From CAZRHR01 sp964578885 (lineage in GTDB: Bacteria > Bacteroidota > Bacteroidia > CAIKAF01): 64,000 bases of DNA. The notes under the pieces are model-generated. The model searched no databases. It saw only the letters and a list, made by a program, of their open reading frames with translations, and was not told the origin of the DNA. The position numbers and the translations under genes are program-made. Shown here one piece after another: positions 1 through 8,344 of the stretch; positions within the stretch are counted from its first letter, which is position 1; each line of letters starts with the position of its first letter. Location of the stretch: assembly GCA_964578885.1 (NCBI GenBank), contig CAZOEO010000014.1, positions 1 to 64,000 of the forward strand, read 5' to 3'.

Positions 1-73
1 ATTATCTTTTCAATTGTATATTTACAACCTGTCCTAAAAATGGGGAGGTTACAGATTTTCAAACATTTATGTT

Positions 74-721
74 ATGATTTTTCGTTTGTTTTTATTACTG
101 GCAGTTGTGTGTACAACTTCCTGCTATTCCGGTCAGAAGTCCACGGATTACTTGAATGCATCCATGGAAGATAGTTTATTCTTGGATAAATCGCCCGTGT
201 GTATTTTAGGATATGATAGGTATTTGTATCACTTGGCTTATTTCAAAGGGGATGAAGTAGCTGCTTTGCGGAACACTCCAGATTCTGGGTTGATTTTTCA
301 AAGATATCCAAACCTAAATGACCGGAGACTACATTCCATGAATCCTGTTTTTCTGGATTCTGCGGTGGTTGGCGTAACTTACGATCAAGCCCTCCTATAT
401 TGCCAATGGCGAGCTGAAAATAACCGAAGGACCGTTACAGAAAAGTCGAAGTACAGAAAATTATACTTGGTACAATACGGCCTGCCCAGCCCCGAAGATT
501 TTAAGAAGGCAGAGCGCTTGGCTGCTGGAAGAACGGACAAAAGCCATTGGAAACAGCTTTTTGAAGGCCCTCCCGAATTAACGAATGTTCCGGGTTATGT
601 TTGGGTGAAATCCAAAGAAGGAGGCCGCTTGGTTCCGGCCACTGAGGTTCCGGCGCATGAGATTGGTTTTCGTTGCAAAGCTGAGCTTTTGCCTTGGACG
701 GGAAGTAGCGCTTTTTACTGA
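74..721 (+). CDS. Short FGE/SUMF1-like lipoprotein
   Basis: A 215-residue predicted lipoprotein. Residues 1-16 are hydrophobic and end in a lipobox-like CTTSC with Cys17, so it is probably anchored in the outer or inner membrane facing the periplasm. The rest resembles a shortened formylglycine-generating-enzyme (FGE-sulfatase, also the GldK/GldJ fold) domain: SLFLDKSPV near residue 34, GVTYDQALLYCQWR in the middle, LPSPEDFKKAERLA, GPPELTNVPGYVWV and a final EIGFRC. The usual family is about 250-400 residues, so loops are missing and catalytic function is doubtful. A clear paralog sits at 40011-40631. A structural or substrate-binding role like GldK/GldJ is possible, but this is inference. 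Confidence 0.72.
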   Translation: MIFRLFLLLAVVCTTSCYSGQKSTDYLNASMEDSLFLDKSPVCILGYDRYLYHLAYFKGDEVAALRNTPDSGLIFQRYPNLNDRRLHSMNPVFLDSAVVGVTYDQALLYCQWRAENNRRTVTEKSKYRKLYLVQYGLPSPEDFKKAERLAAGRTDKSHWKQLFEGPPELTNVPGYVWVKSKEGGRLVPATEVPAHEIGFRCKAELLPWTGSSAFY

Positions 722-1040
722 TTTTTTCGAATCATACTTATCATTAAATATTGCGCCATGTTCATTACTCACCAAACGCTCAGACCAATAATTGCAAAAG
801 AGCTTGCTTTGCCAACGCAGACAAATTTTTTATAAAAAATTCCCTACGCTTCGAAAAAAATGAAAATACACTTACACACTGGCCGACAAACACAGCAGAC
901 AATGACACGAAAACTCAATATTTACAAGACTTGCAACGACATGGCGGTGAGGTGGTCTAAAAAAACTAGACAGTAAATTTTAATGTCTTAATTTCAGACC
1001 AATGGAAAAAGAACGCAGAAAATCCAGCGCAGCTTTTTAA
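722..1040. other. Gene-poor stretch upstream of AbiEii remnant
   Basis: AT-rich, about 320 bases. Short open frames are present but none has a recognisable product or codon pattern. AAACTAGACA around position 965 is one mismatch from the reverse complement of TGTCCAGTTT, which recurs next to other gene fragments in the window. Confidence 0.5.
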
Positions 1041-1481
1041 TCCGTCGGATCTTTAAGTTATGAAAATGACTTGTCCAGTTTTTCAGCCATACTATTGAAT
1101 GATGACTATTACAATTACATGATTGAACACAGTCAGGTAGAAGATGGATTACACCATGCCAATATTGAAGCATTGATTTGTCTGAAAGCAAAAGCATTTT
1201 TGGAAATCAAAGGAAGAATTGAAAACGGAAGTAAAGAAGATGCAAAGCAGTTACGAAAGCACAAAGCAGACGTATTTCGTTTAACAGTAATGCTTACACC
1301 TGAATCAGAATTTGATTTGCCTAAAACCATCCAAGAACATGTAAATCAGTTTGCTGAATAGACGGCTGGCGATTTACCGGACAAGGCCATTTTTAAAGAA
1401 ATGGGATTGAGCCATATTGACCCGAACAATGTATTTGAGCAGTTCAAAAAGTCATTCAGAGTGAGTGCAAATGAAGAATAG
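1041..1481 (+). pseudogene. AbiEii-type nucleotidyltransferase toxin remnant
   Basis: The frame reads LSSFSAILLNDDYY from 1071, then LICLKAKAFLEI and KHKADVFRLTVML, then a TAG at 1359-1361, and continues in the same frame for 39 codons (from TAGDLPDKAIFKEMG to RVSANEE) to a stop at 1479-1481. The pattern of a lysine-rich KAKAxL helix followed by KHKxDVFRL is what I know from the C-terminal part of AbiEii/AbiGii toxin-family nucleotidyltransferases. The N-terminal half with the catalytic GS...DxD motif is absent: upstream the frame is closed by TAA at 1038-1040. So the gene is 5'-truncated and carries an in-frame stop. A possible cognate antitoxin fragment lies 12 kb away at 13089-13601. Confidence 0.7.
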
Positions 1482-1610
1482 TAAATACAAGATGAAAACA
1501 TGTAAAGAAAACAGCACTTTCCTGAGTATTCCGCTTCAAACTGCCCCTCGTCTTCATTTTGAACAAGGACTTGAATATCTTTACAAAATAAAATATCAAA
1601 TGGCTTGAGG

Positions 1611-2024
1611 ATGACACACCGTACGTTTTTTACCCGTTCGCTGCTCTTTTTTGCGATGCTCTTTTTACCCTCCTCACTGCTTTTCGCTCAAGGAACCTTA
1701 CAGTTCTCTCAAGTGAAACTGGTGAGTTCCTCCGAAATCGTTCCCTCCGGCCGCGTATGGAAAGCAACGGGCATTGTTCCCTTTCAGCAGACATCATGGC
1801 TCAATTCACCCGTGTTTTATACCATTGCGATAAATGGAAACAATACTACGGTAGGGCATAGTACCTACGGAAGGGCAACCAATGGCAGCAACCTCGGAAC
1901 CGGCTCATACAGCAGTCAGGCGCTTGCACCCGTATTTCCACTATGGCTTCCGGCAGGTACTTCTTTAGAAACGGGAGCAAACGTACACGCCATTAGCGTG
2001 ATAGAGTTCTTCGTTTTACCCTGA
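1611..2024 (+). CDS. Secreted hypothetical protein
   Basis: A 137-residue protein from the ATG at 1611; a TTG two codons upstream is less likely. The N-terminus has MTHRTFFTRS followed by a hydrophobic stretch ending SLLFAQG, a standard signal peptide with cleavage after AQ. The mature part, about 110 residues, is rich in Ser, Thr, Gly and Asn and predicted beta, with GRVWKATGI and TSWLNSPVFYTIAING. There is no cysteine, catalytic motif or sorting domain. I do not recognise the family. It stands alone between a pseudogene and a membrane protein gene. Confidence 0.6.
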   Translation: MTHRTFFTRSLLFFAMLFLPSSLLFAQGTLQFSQVKLVSSSEIVPSGRVWKATGIVPFQQTSWLNSPVFYTIAINGNNTTVGHSTYGRATNGSNLGTGSYSSQALAPVFPLWLPAGTSLETGANVHAISVIEFFVLP

Positions 2025-2106
2025 CGCTTTACTACTTCATGCCGGTAGGCCCAATCCGCCGGCTCCACACGCTCACCCTCTGGAAGTTTCTCCACCCAAT
2101 TAAAAA

Positions 2107-3504
2107 TTGTATTTTGGGACCGTGGAATCCATAAACCTCCCTACCCTGCTGGGTATTCTGCTTTACGCTGTCGTATTGTTTCGCTGGAGCAAAAAGACGC
2201 TTTCTCCCGCTTTTTCCCGCTACCTCGTGCTGGCATGGGCGGCGCAATGGGGATTTGCCCTCCTGCTTTACTGGACCTTTACCCGGTATTACGAAAACCG
2301 GGTCACGGCAGATATTTTTAAGTATTTCGATGATGCAGGGCGGTGGTTTACGCTTTGGCAAACAGATGCACATGAGGCGTGGCGGATTTGGTTAGGTCAG
2401 CAGCCGGTTACAGACATGGGCACCCAAACCGTGCAGAGCATGCGCTTTTGGGGAAAAGTGAACCATTACGGACTGTATAACGACAACCAAACCATGATTC
2501 GTTTGCATGGGCTACTGTACTTTTTTTCAAGGGGAAACTACGGCCTACATTCACTTTTTTTTATTGGCCTGCATTTCTTTTCGCTGGCATGGTTGTTCCG
2601 AACATTACATGGCGCATTGTCGTCGGGGGGGCAACGCTTGCTCTTTGTCCTTTTATTCGGGATTCCTTCGGTCTTGTTCTGGGGGGCCGGCACCACCAAA
2701 GAAACACTGATGCTGACCATGCTGGCAGGTTGGCTTGGGGGCATGTGGGAATGGGAAAAACACAGACGTCGCCGGGGTTTACTCCTCATGTTGGGCAGCA
2801 TGTTGGGACTGGTCTTTGTTAAAATGTATTTACTGGGATTTCTGATGTTGGCTTTGATCCCCTGGCTTTGGAATACCTGGCGAAAACCCGGGCGTCCGGT
2901 TGTTAGTTACTTGTTTTTTTATGGTTTGGTGCTGCCTGCGACCCTTCTTTTGAATCACCGGCAGCATGCATCGGACATGCCACCGGAATTATGGGAGCAA
3001 TATGGCAGCCGGGCTTTTTGTATTGCAGACTCCACCTCATATCGGAAAAATGCCATGGGCAATGGCTGGCACATTTTAGAAAAATTAAGGTTTAAACAAC
3101 AGGATTTTGTAAAAGAAGCCACCTTTGAACAAGCCGGATCGATGCGACCTATTCCACGTTTGAATGGACAGGCCACCAACTTTTTTCAGGCTTTGCCGGA
3201 AGGTATGCTGATTACTTTATTTGCGCCATGGCCCTGGGAAATAGATCGCACACTTTACCTGTGGCCATTGATAGAAAATCTGATTCTCTGGAGTGTATGG
3301 ATTTTCTTTCTATGGAAATATCCACCTTCACGCCTCTCTAATCACGGGTGGTTTTGGTTGTTTTTTGCCCTTTCACTGGCTGCATTTTTAGGCTTAATGA
3401 CGCCCGTTTTAGGTAATTTGGTTCGGTACAAATTGCCCGTGCTTTGGATTCTGGCACTTTGGCCTTGTCTTTTTCTGATGGCTCCAAAAAACAATCCTTC
3501 TTAA
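2107..3504 (+). CDS. Polytopic inner-membrane protein of unknown function
   Basis: A 465-residue protein with about nine to eleven hydrophobic segments: LLGILLYAVVLF near the start, LVLAWAAQWGFALLLYW, LHSLFFIGLHFFSLAWLF, LLFVLLFGIPSVLFWGAG, GLLLMLGSMLGLVF, FLMLALIPWLW, LILWSVWIFFLW and a C-terminal FLGLMTPVLGNLVRYKLPVLWILALWP. The soluble loop at about residues 290-350 is the main hydrophilic part. The topology resembles glycosyltransferase-C or O-antigen-type membrane proteins, but I see no diagnostic motif. The start is TTG at 2107 or GTG at 2122; there is no ATG nearby. The stop codon directly abuts the next ATG, which suggests co-transcription with the peroxidase gene. Confidence 0.65.
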   Translation: MYFGTVESINLPTLLGILLYAVVLFRWSKKTLSPAFSRYLVLAWAAQWGFALLLYWTFTRYYENRVTADIFKYFDDAGRWFTLWQTDAHEAWRIWLGQQPVTDMGTQTVQSMRFWGKVNHYGLYNDNQTMIRLHGLLYFFSRGNYGLHSLFFIGLHFFSLAWLFRTLHGALSSGGQRLLFVLLFGIPSVLFWGAGTTKETLMLTMLAGWLGGMWEWEKHRRRRGLLLMLGSMLGLVFVKMYLLGFLMLALIPWLWNTWRKPGRPVVSYLFFYGLVLPATLLLNHRQHASDMPPELWEQYGSRAFCIADSTSYRKNAMGNGWHILEKLRFKQQDFVKEATFEQAGSMRPIPRLNGQATNFFQALPEGMLITLFAPWPWEIDRTLYLWPLIENLILWSVWIFFLWKYPPSRLSNHGWFWLFFALSLAAFLGLMTPVLGNLVRYKLPVLWILALWPCLFLMAPKNNPS

Positions 3505-4107
3505 ATGCCGTTTATGTCTCTAAATTATTTCACCATGTTTCATACCGTAATTCTGGCCACAGCGGCGCTTATGGCGGCCTGTAGTTTTGGCCCTAATTCT
3601 TCACCGGAAACCGTACAACGTATGCAAGGCAAAACATTTCATGAACTCCGTGCGACCGATATCGACGGGAAAGAAGTTGATTTTTCCACTTTTAAAGGAA
3701 AAAAAATCATGGTGGTGAATGTCGCTTCCAAATGCGGATACACCAGCCAGTACAAAGGTCTGCAAGCCGTGTATGAGCAGTATAAAGATCAATTGGTGAT
3801 TCTGGGATTCCCCTGTAATCAGTTTATGGGACAAGAACCCGGATCAGAAGCCGACATCAAAAGCTTCTGCTCACGTACTTACGGCGTTTCTTTCCCCATG
3901 TTTGCGAAAGTGGATGTAAAAGGCAACGACCAGCATCCTGTATATGCATGGCTTACCAACAAAAGCCTGAACGGCGTGGAAGATGCTTCCGTGTCCTGGA
4001 ATTTCAACAAATTCCTGATTGATGAGCAAGGCCGGTATGTTCGTCACTACAAAAGCGGAACCGAACCCAATGATCCTGAAATCATTCGCTGGATTACCGG
4101 AAAATAA
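3505..4107 (+). CDS. Glutathione peroxidase family lipoprotein
   Basis: Thiol peroxidase of the glutathione peroxidase family, reducing hydroperoxides probably with thioredoxin as donor. Family motifs are present in order: VVNVASKCGYTSQY with the peroxidatic cysteine, ILGFPCNQFMGQEPG with the conserved Gln and a second Cys usual in thioredoxin-dependent members, and SWNFNKFLID with the conserved Trp and Asn. Residues before about 30 form a hydrophobic segment ending ALMAACSFG, a lipobox, so the enzyme is probably lipid-anchored outside the inner membrane. The first ATG abuts the previous stop; ATGs at 3514 and 3535 are alternatives. Confidence 0.9.
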   Translation: MPFMSLNYFTMFHTVILATAALMAACSFGPNSSPETVQRMQGKTFHELRATDIDGKEVDFSTFKGKKIMVVNVASKCGYTSQYKGLQAVYEQYKDQLVILGFPCNQFMGQEPGSEADIKSFCSRTYGVSFPMFAKVDVKGNDQHPVYAWLTNKSLNGVEDASVSWNFNKFLIDEQGRYVRHYKSGTEPNDPEIIRWITGK

Positions 4108-4125
4108 TTTCCTATAAAATTTGGT

Positions 4126-4200
4126 AAACGCACGTGTCTTTGACTAAATTGATGTCACTCCTGTGACCAATTTTATGTCAAAATATGTACACGTGCGTTT
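4126..4200 (+). promoter_or_regulatory. Long imperfect palindrome over the dnaE start
   Basis: The outer arms are perfect 12-mers: AAACGCACGTGT at 4126-4137 and ACACGTGCGTTT at 4189-4200. Inside, TTTGAC 4139-4144 pairs with GTCAAA 4177-4182, AAATTG 4146-4151 with CAATTT 4168-4173, and GTCAC 4154-4158 with GTGAC 4163-4167 around a TCCT loop. That is 29 possible pairs with small bulges over 75 bases. The ATG of the downstream polymerase gene (4185-4187) lies within the right half, so an RNA fold would bury the initiation region. There is no T-run, so it is not a simple terminator. Regulatory role is inference. Confidence 0.6.
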
Positions 4201-7109
4201 ATTCTTGGTTTAGTTATAAGTACGGCATTCATTCGCCGGAAAAATTATTGGAAGCCGCGGCTGGGCTTGGCATACGTCAGTTGGCGCTGGCCGACATCAA
4301 CAACACCGCCGGAAATTTAGATTTTTTGCGCCGTGCATCTGCTCATGGTATCAATCCTGTGGTAGGCGTTAGTTTTTGGGACAGCCATGGCCTCAAATAT
4401 GTGATGCTGGCCAAAAACAACCAGGGATATCATTTTATTTGTGCGTTACTCACCGCGCATTTGCGTGATGGCACTCCCCTGCCCGATTTGGTTACGCCTG
4501 GCGAAGATTACTGGATTATTTATCCTTTCTCCCGGGTCCCGGACCACCTCATTTTGTCTCCGGAATCACCTCAGGTTTGCATTGGAGTATCCATTACAGA
4601 TTTACCGTTGTTCCGATTTTCCAGATGGACCACAAACTTGCATCAGGTCGTGATGCTGCAACCCAGTTTTTTCCTCGACACCTCAGACGCTTCCCTTCAT
4701 CGCGTTTTACGTGCCATCGATGGAAACACTTTCATTAGCCAGATGCCACGGAAAGATCCCAACCTTCATTTACTCAAAGAAGAAGCCGCATTGTGTCATG
4801 CATTTCACGAGTTTCCTACGCTGATGCTCAACACCCGTGAATTGCTGACATCCTGCAAAGTAGATCTGGGATTCGGCATGCCCAAGAACCGGAAAATTTT
4901 CGGCAGTTCTGCCCGGGAAGATTTCCGACTGCTTTATCAAGCCGCGTACGATGGCTTGCACCAGCGGTATATTCAGACCGATACCACCTTAATTTCACGG
5001 CTGGAAAAAGAGCTACAGTCAATTCATTCACTGGGCTTTACCACTTATTTTTTAATCAATCATGATGTGGTTCGGTATGCCCGTCATCGGGATTTTTTCC
5101 ATGTAGGCCGAGGCAGCGGAGCCAATAGTTTAGTAGCTTATTGTCTGGGAATTACCGATGTAGATCCCATGGATTTGGATTTATATTTTGAACGTTTTAT
5201 CAACCCGCATCGGGAAAATCCACCCGATTTTGATCTGGATTTTTCCTGGAGAGACCGAGATGAAATCCAGCGTTATCTGTTTAGGCGATACGGGCGCGAA
5301 CATGTCGGATTGCTGGGTGCGTACCAAACATTCCAGTATAAATCGGCACTTCGGGAAATTGGGAAGGCCGTAGGGTTACAAAGTGCAGAAATCGAAATCT
5401 TGCAAGCCGGAAAAATTCAGGATACCATGGGTGAGCGCATCGTGCATTATGCCGCAAGGTTGCAGAACATGCCATCTCATCTGAGCATTCATGCCGGAGG
5501 TGTTCTCATTTCAGATCAACCACTTACGCAGTATATGGCATTAGAAATGCCACCCAAAGGCATGGCGGTGACCCAATGCAGCATGTTGGAAGCCGAAGAT
5601 TTGGGATTATACAAATTCGACATTTTAAGTCAGCGGGGATTAGGACATATCAAAGACACCCTCACATGGATTCGGACCCATCTGCCGGCGGAAGAAAACC
5701 TGAACGATGTCGCCCGTTTAAAGCAAGATCCGAAAGTACAGGCGTTACTGCAATCGGGAGAAACCATGGGCTGTTTTTACATTGAGTCGCCGGCGATGCG
5801 CATGTTGTTGAAAAAGCTGGAAGCCCGTACCTATTTAGATGTTGTGGCCGCCAGTTCCATCATTCGTCCGGGGGTCGCGCGTTCCGGAATGATGCGGGCC
5901 TTTATCGAAAGATTCAGACATCCGGAACGCATCACCTACATCCACCCGCGCATGGAAGAGCTGCTCAAAGAAACCTTTGGCATTATGGTCTATCAGGAAG
6001 ACGTCATTAAAGTGGCCCACCATTTTGCCGGCCTGGATTTGGCGGAAGCCGACATTTTGCGTCGGGGCATGTCGGGAAAATTCCGCTCTAAGGCAGAGCT
6101 TGAACGGGTGAAAACCCGGTTTTTTGAACAATGCGATGCCCGTGGATACGCACCGGACATCACCCAAACCGTATGGCATCAAATCGAAAGTTTTGCCGGT
6201 TACTCTTTTTCAAAAGCCCATTCCGCATCGTATGCCGTAGAAAGCTTTCAATCGGCGTATTTAAAAGCCTATTATCCTTTGCCCTTTATGGTGTCGGTGA
6301 TCAACAATGCAGGTGGATTTTATCGTACGGAAGTGTATTTATACGAAGCAGCACGTTTAGGCGCCATATTGGAATCACCTTGTGTTCAGCATAGCAAAGA
6401 AGTTTGTACCCTGCATGGGCGCCATTTGTACCTTGGCTTTGGACAGATTAAAGGCTTACAGGCGCAAACCATCCGAACCATCTTACAAGCCAGAGAAAAC
6501 GGACCATTCCAAAGCTTTGAAGACTTTTTATCGCGGGTAAACATTTCTCTGGATCAGTTAAAACTGCTGATTTATCTTCAGGCCTTTCGCACCCTGACCT
6601 CCGACTGGAAGGTTCTATTATGGGAAGCCCAAATGCACCTTGGATCATCTGGCACCACGACCGCTTCGCACGGCGTTCTGTTTACCCAGGCAGCCTCATT
6701 AGCCACTTTACCCATGTTAGATGTTGTGGAAGGAGAAGTCGTTCAACATCAATTTTCGCTGTTGGGATTTCCCCTTTGCTCTCCTTTTTCCCTTTTGCCA
6801 CCGGAACCGCAGCCCAGAACGTATGTTCCGGCGCGGGATTGGTCACACCATTTAGGTAAAACCATCTGGATTTTAGGCTACTGGGTTACCACCAAAGAAA
6901 CCCGAACGCTGCGGGGCGACACCATGCAGTTCGGAACCTTCATGGATCAGGAAGGCGCCAGCATGGATACGGTGCATTTCCCGGCCGTGCGCGAAAAATA
7001 TCCATTTAAAGGCGCAGGAATGTATCGGCTGAAAGGTAAAGTGGTGGAAGATTTTGGCTGCTGTATCCTGGAAGTACACCACATGGAACGTATTCCCTGG
7101 CAATGCTAA
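4185..7109 (+). CDS. dnaE: DNA polymerase III alpha subunit, short DnaE type
   Basis: A C-family DNA polymerase of 974 residues, shorter than replicative DnaE (about 1150-1200 or more). The catalytic aspartates are present: PPDFDLDF at residues 346-353 and the third Asp in LYKFDIL at about 479. HVGRGSGANSLVAYCLGIT just upstream is the family signature. The N-terminal PHP domain is recognisable (YKYGIHSPEKLLEAA, ALADINNTAGNLDFL), but the usual HxH metal ligands near the start are replaced by YSWFSYKYG, so PHP nuclease activity is probably lost. Family relatives of this size in Bacteroidota are thought to be error-prone or repair polymerases. No imuA, imuB or lexA is nearby. The start matches the family N-terminus and lies inside the palindrome at 4126-4200. 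Confidence 0.9.
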   Translation: MYTCVYSWFSYKYGIHSPEKLLEAAAGLGIRQLALADINNTAGNLDFLRRASAHGINPVVGVSFWDSHGLKYVMLAKNNQGYHFICALLTAHLRDGTPLPDLVTPGEDYWIIYPFSRVPDHLILSPESPQVCIGVSITDLPLFRFSRWTTNLHQVVMLQPSFFLDTSDASLHRVLRAIDGNTFISQMPRKDPNLHLLKEEAALCHAFHEFPTLMLNTRELLTSCKVDLGFGMPKNRKIFGSSAREDFRLLYQAAYDGLHQRYIQTDTTLISRLEKELQSIHSLGFTTYFLINHDVVRYARHRDFFHVGRGSGANSLVAYCLGITDVDPMDLDLYFERFINPHRENPPDFDLDFSWRDRDEIQRYLFRRYGREHVGLLGAYQTFQYKSALREIGKAVGLQSAEIEILQAGKIQDTMGERIVHYAARLQNMPSHLSIHAGGVLISDQPLTQYMALEMPPKGMAVTQCSMLEAEDLGLYKFDILSQRGLGHIKDTLTWIRTHLPAEENLNDVARLKQDPKVQALLQSGETMGCFYIESPAMRMLLKKLEARTYLDVVAASSIIRPGVARSGMMRAFIERFRHPERITYIHPRMEELLKETFGIMVYQEDVIKVAHHFAGLDLAEADILRRGMSGKFRSKAELERVKTRFFEQCDARGYAPDITQTVWHQIESFAGYSFSKAHSASYAVESFQSAYLKAYYPLPFMVSVINNAGGFYRTEVYLYEAARLGAILESPCVQHSKEVCTLHGRHLYLGFGQIKGLQAQTIRTILQARENGPFQSFEDFLSRVNISLDQLKLLIYLQAFRTLTSDWKVLLWEAQMHLGSSGTTTASHGVLFTQAASLATLPMLDVVEGEVVQHQFSLLGFPLCSPFSLLPPEPQPRTYVPARDWSHHLGKTIWILGYWVTTKETRTLRGDTMQFGTFMDQEGASMDTVHFPAVREKYPFKGAGMYRLKGKVVEDFGCCILEVHHMERIPWQC

Positions 7110-7124
7110 GCACCGTCATTTTAC

Positions 7125-7919
7125 TCAGGAAATGGAAAACTTCTCTTTGTCTTTCCACACACTTTCTTCTCCCAAACCAAACAAAGCAAAATCGTATTTC
7201 ACCGGATCCATGGGATCTAAGGCACGTAAAGCTGCATCCAATTCACGAACCGCCTTCAGGTCATTGGCTTTTCGCTGCAATAAGCCAAGTGCGCGCGCCA
7301 CAGTGCCGGAATGGACGTCTAAAGGACAACTCAACTGATGCGGGGAAAGGGCGCCATGCCAAATGCCCAAATCTACACCCTGGGTATCTTTTCGAACGAA
7401 CCAACGCAACATCATGTGCAATCTTTTGGCCGCCGATCCTCTGCTTGGGTCCGATACATGTTTATAAGTACGCTGCGGTGGATAAACAGAGAAAAAATGC
7501 GTCCGGAAAGCCACAATGGCATCGTGAAGTTCAGATTGGCCCGCACCTGCACGTTGAAAAATACCCATCATGCCGCCCGGCTCGCGATAAACCGTCCTTA
7601 AACCGCGAATAAAATATTGTAAATCGTCAGATTGAAACGTTCGGTGCACCACGTGCAGGCGTTCAATCTGCGCATCTGAAGCTTGCTGAACAAAATCAAA
7701 AGGAGAACTACCCAATTGCTCCATGATGCGAGAGGCGCTGCGAATAATCATTTTCCGATTTCCCCAGGCCAGAGTGGCCGAAAAAAAGCCGGCAATCTCC
7801 ATGTCTTCCTTTTCATCGTAACGATGCGGAATACAAATGGGGTCTGCCTCAATAAAAGCAGGTTGGTTGTAGTACGCGACCTTTTCCTCCAGAAAAGATT
7901 TCAGCCAATCCGATTCCAA
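7125..7919 (-). CDS. TIGR02757/DUF2400 family protein
   Basis: A 264-residue protein of the conserved TIGR02757 (DUF2400) family, common in Bacteroidota; relatives have a helix-hairpin-helix DNA-glycosylase-like core, but no activity is established that I know of. Visible features are MEIAGFFSATLAWGNRKMI near residue 40, KRLHMMLRWFVRKD, GVDLGIWHGALSPHQLSCPLDVH and the C-terminal DPMDPVKYDFALFGLGE. The start codon is TTG at 7919, two bases after the stop of the upstream gene, so translation is probably coupled. The gene converges on dnaE with only 15 bases between them. Confidence 0.85.
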   Translation of the reverse strand: MESDWLKSFLEEKVAYYNQPAFIEADPICIPHRYDEKEDMEIAGFFSATLAWGNRKMIIRSASRIMEQLGSSPFDFVQQASDAQIERLHVVHRTFQSDDLQYFIRGLRTVYREPGGMMGIFQRAGAGQSELHDAIVAFRTHFFSVYPPQRTYKHVSDPSRGSAAKRLHMMLRWFVRKDTQGVDLGIWHGALSPHQLSCPLDVHSGTVARALGLLQRKANDLKAVRELDAALRALDPMDPVKYDFALFGLGEESVWKDKEKFSIS

Positions 7920-7921
7920 TA

Positions 7922-8344
7922 TTATTCCGCTTGCGATTCAGGTAAAAACGGACGCAAGTTTGGGCGAAAATATCCCGGTCCTTTCAATACTTTTCCATCT
8001 TCCCGATAAATGGGCTGTCCATTTTCGTCCAGTTTGCTCATGTTGCTGCGGTAAATTTCCATGAACACCTGGTACATCCTGTCTTGCAATCCATGCCGGA
8101 GCATGGTGCCGCAGAGCACGAAAAGCTGGTCGCCCAACGCATCGGCAATGCCCAGCAAATCGCGCGCCTGTGAGGATTCCAGATATTCTTCATTTTCCTC
8201 CCGCATGAGGCTGTAACGCAACACCGCTTCTTCCTGCGAAAGCAATGAAGGCGTTTGGTTCAATGGAATGCCAAAAGAGGCATGGAAAGTTTCCACCGCC
8301 TCCAACAGACTAGCCCATGATTCTGGGTTTACAGACCGATCCAT
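7922..8344 (-). CDS. MazG-like nucleoside triphosphate pyrophosphohydrolase
   Basis: A 140-residue all-alpha NTP pyrophosphohydrolase (MazG/PRA-PH superfamily). The metal-binding pattern is visible: LMREENEEYLES supplies the EExxE part and GIADALGDQLFVLCGT the downstream ExxD-type part. Proteins of this kind hydrolyse non-canonical or excess NTPs; the substrate is not predictable here. The first 16 bases overlap the end of the upstream M61 peptidase gene, and it is followed after 2 bases by the TIGR02757 gene, so these form one operon. Confidence 0.82.
   Translation of the reverse strand: MDRSVNPESWASLLEAVETFHASFGIPLNQTPSLLSQEEAVLRYSLMREENEEYLESSQARDLLGIADALGDQLFVLCGTMLRHGLQDRMYQVFMEIYRSNMSKLDENGQPIYREDGKVLKGPGYFRPNLRPFLPESQAE

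Noticed and set aside
751..960. Plus-strand ORF of 69 codons
   Set aside because: No promoter, no motif and no conserved composition; it is in the gene-poor stretch before the AbiEii remnant.
1471..1611. 46-codon frame starting at ATG 1471
   Set aside because: It overlaps the end of the AbiEii remnant, has no family similarity that I can see and lies in a degraded region.
4126..4200. Integron attC site
   Set aside because: The terminal core sites of the type GTTRRRY/RYYYAAC are missing and there is no integron integrase or cassette array.
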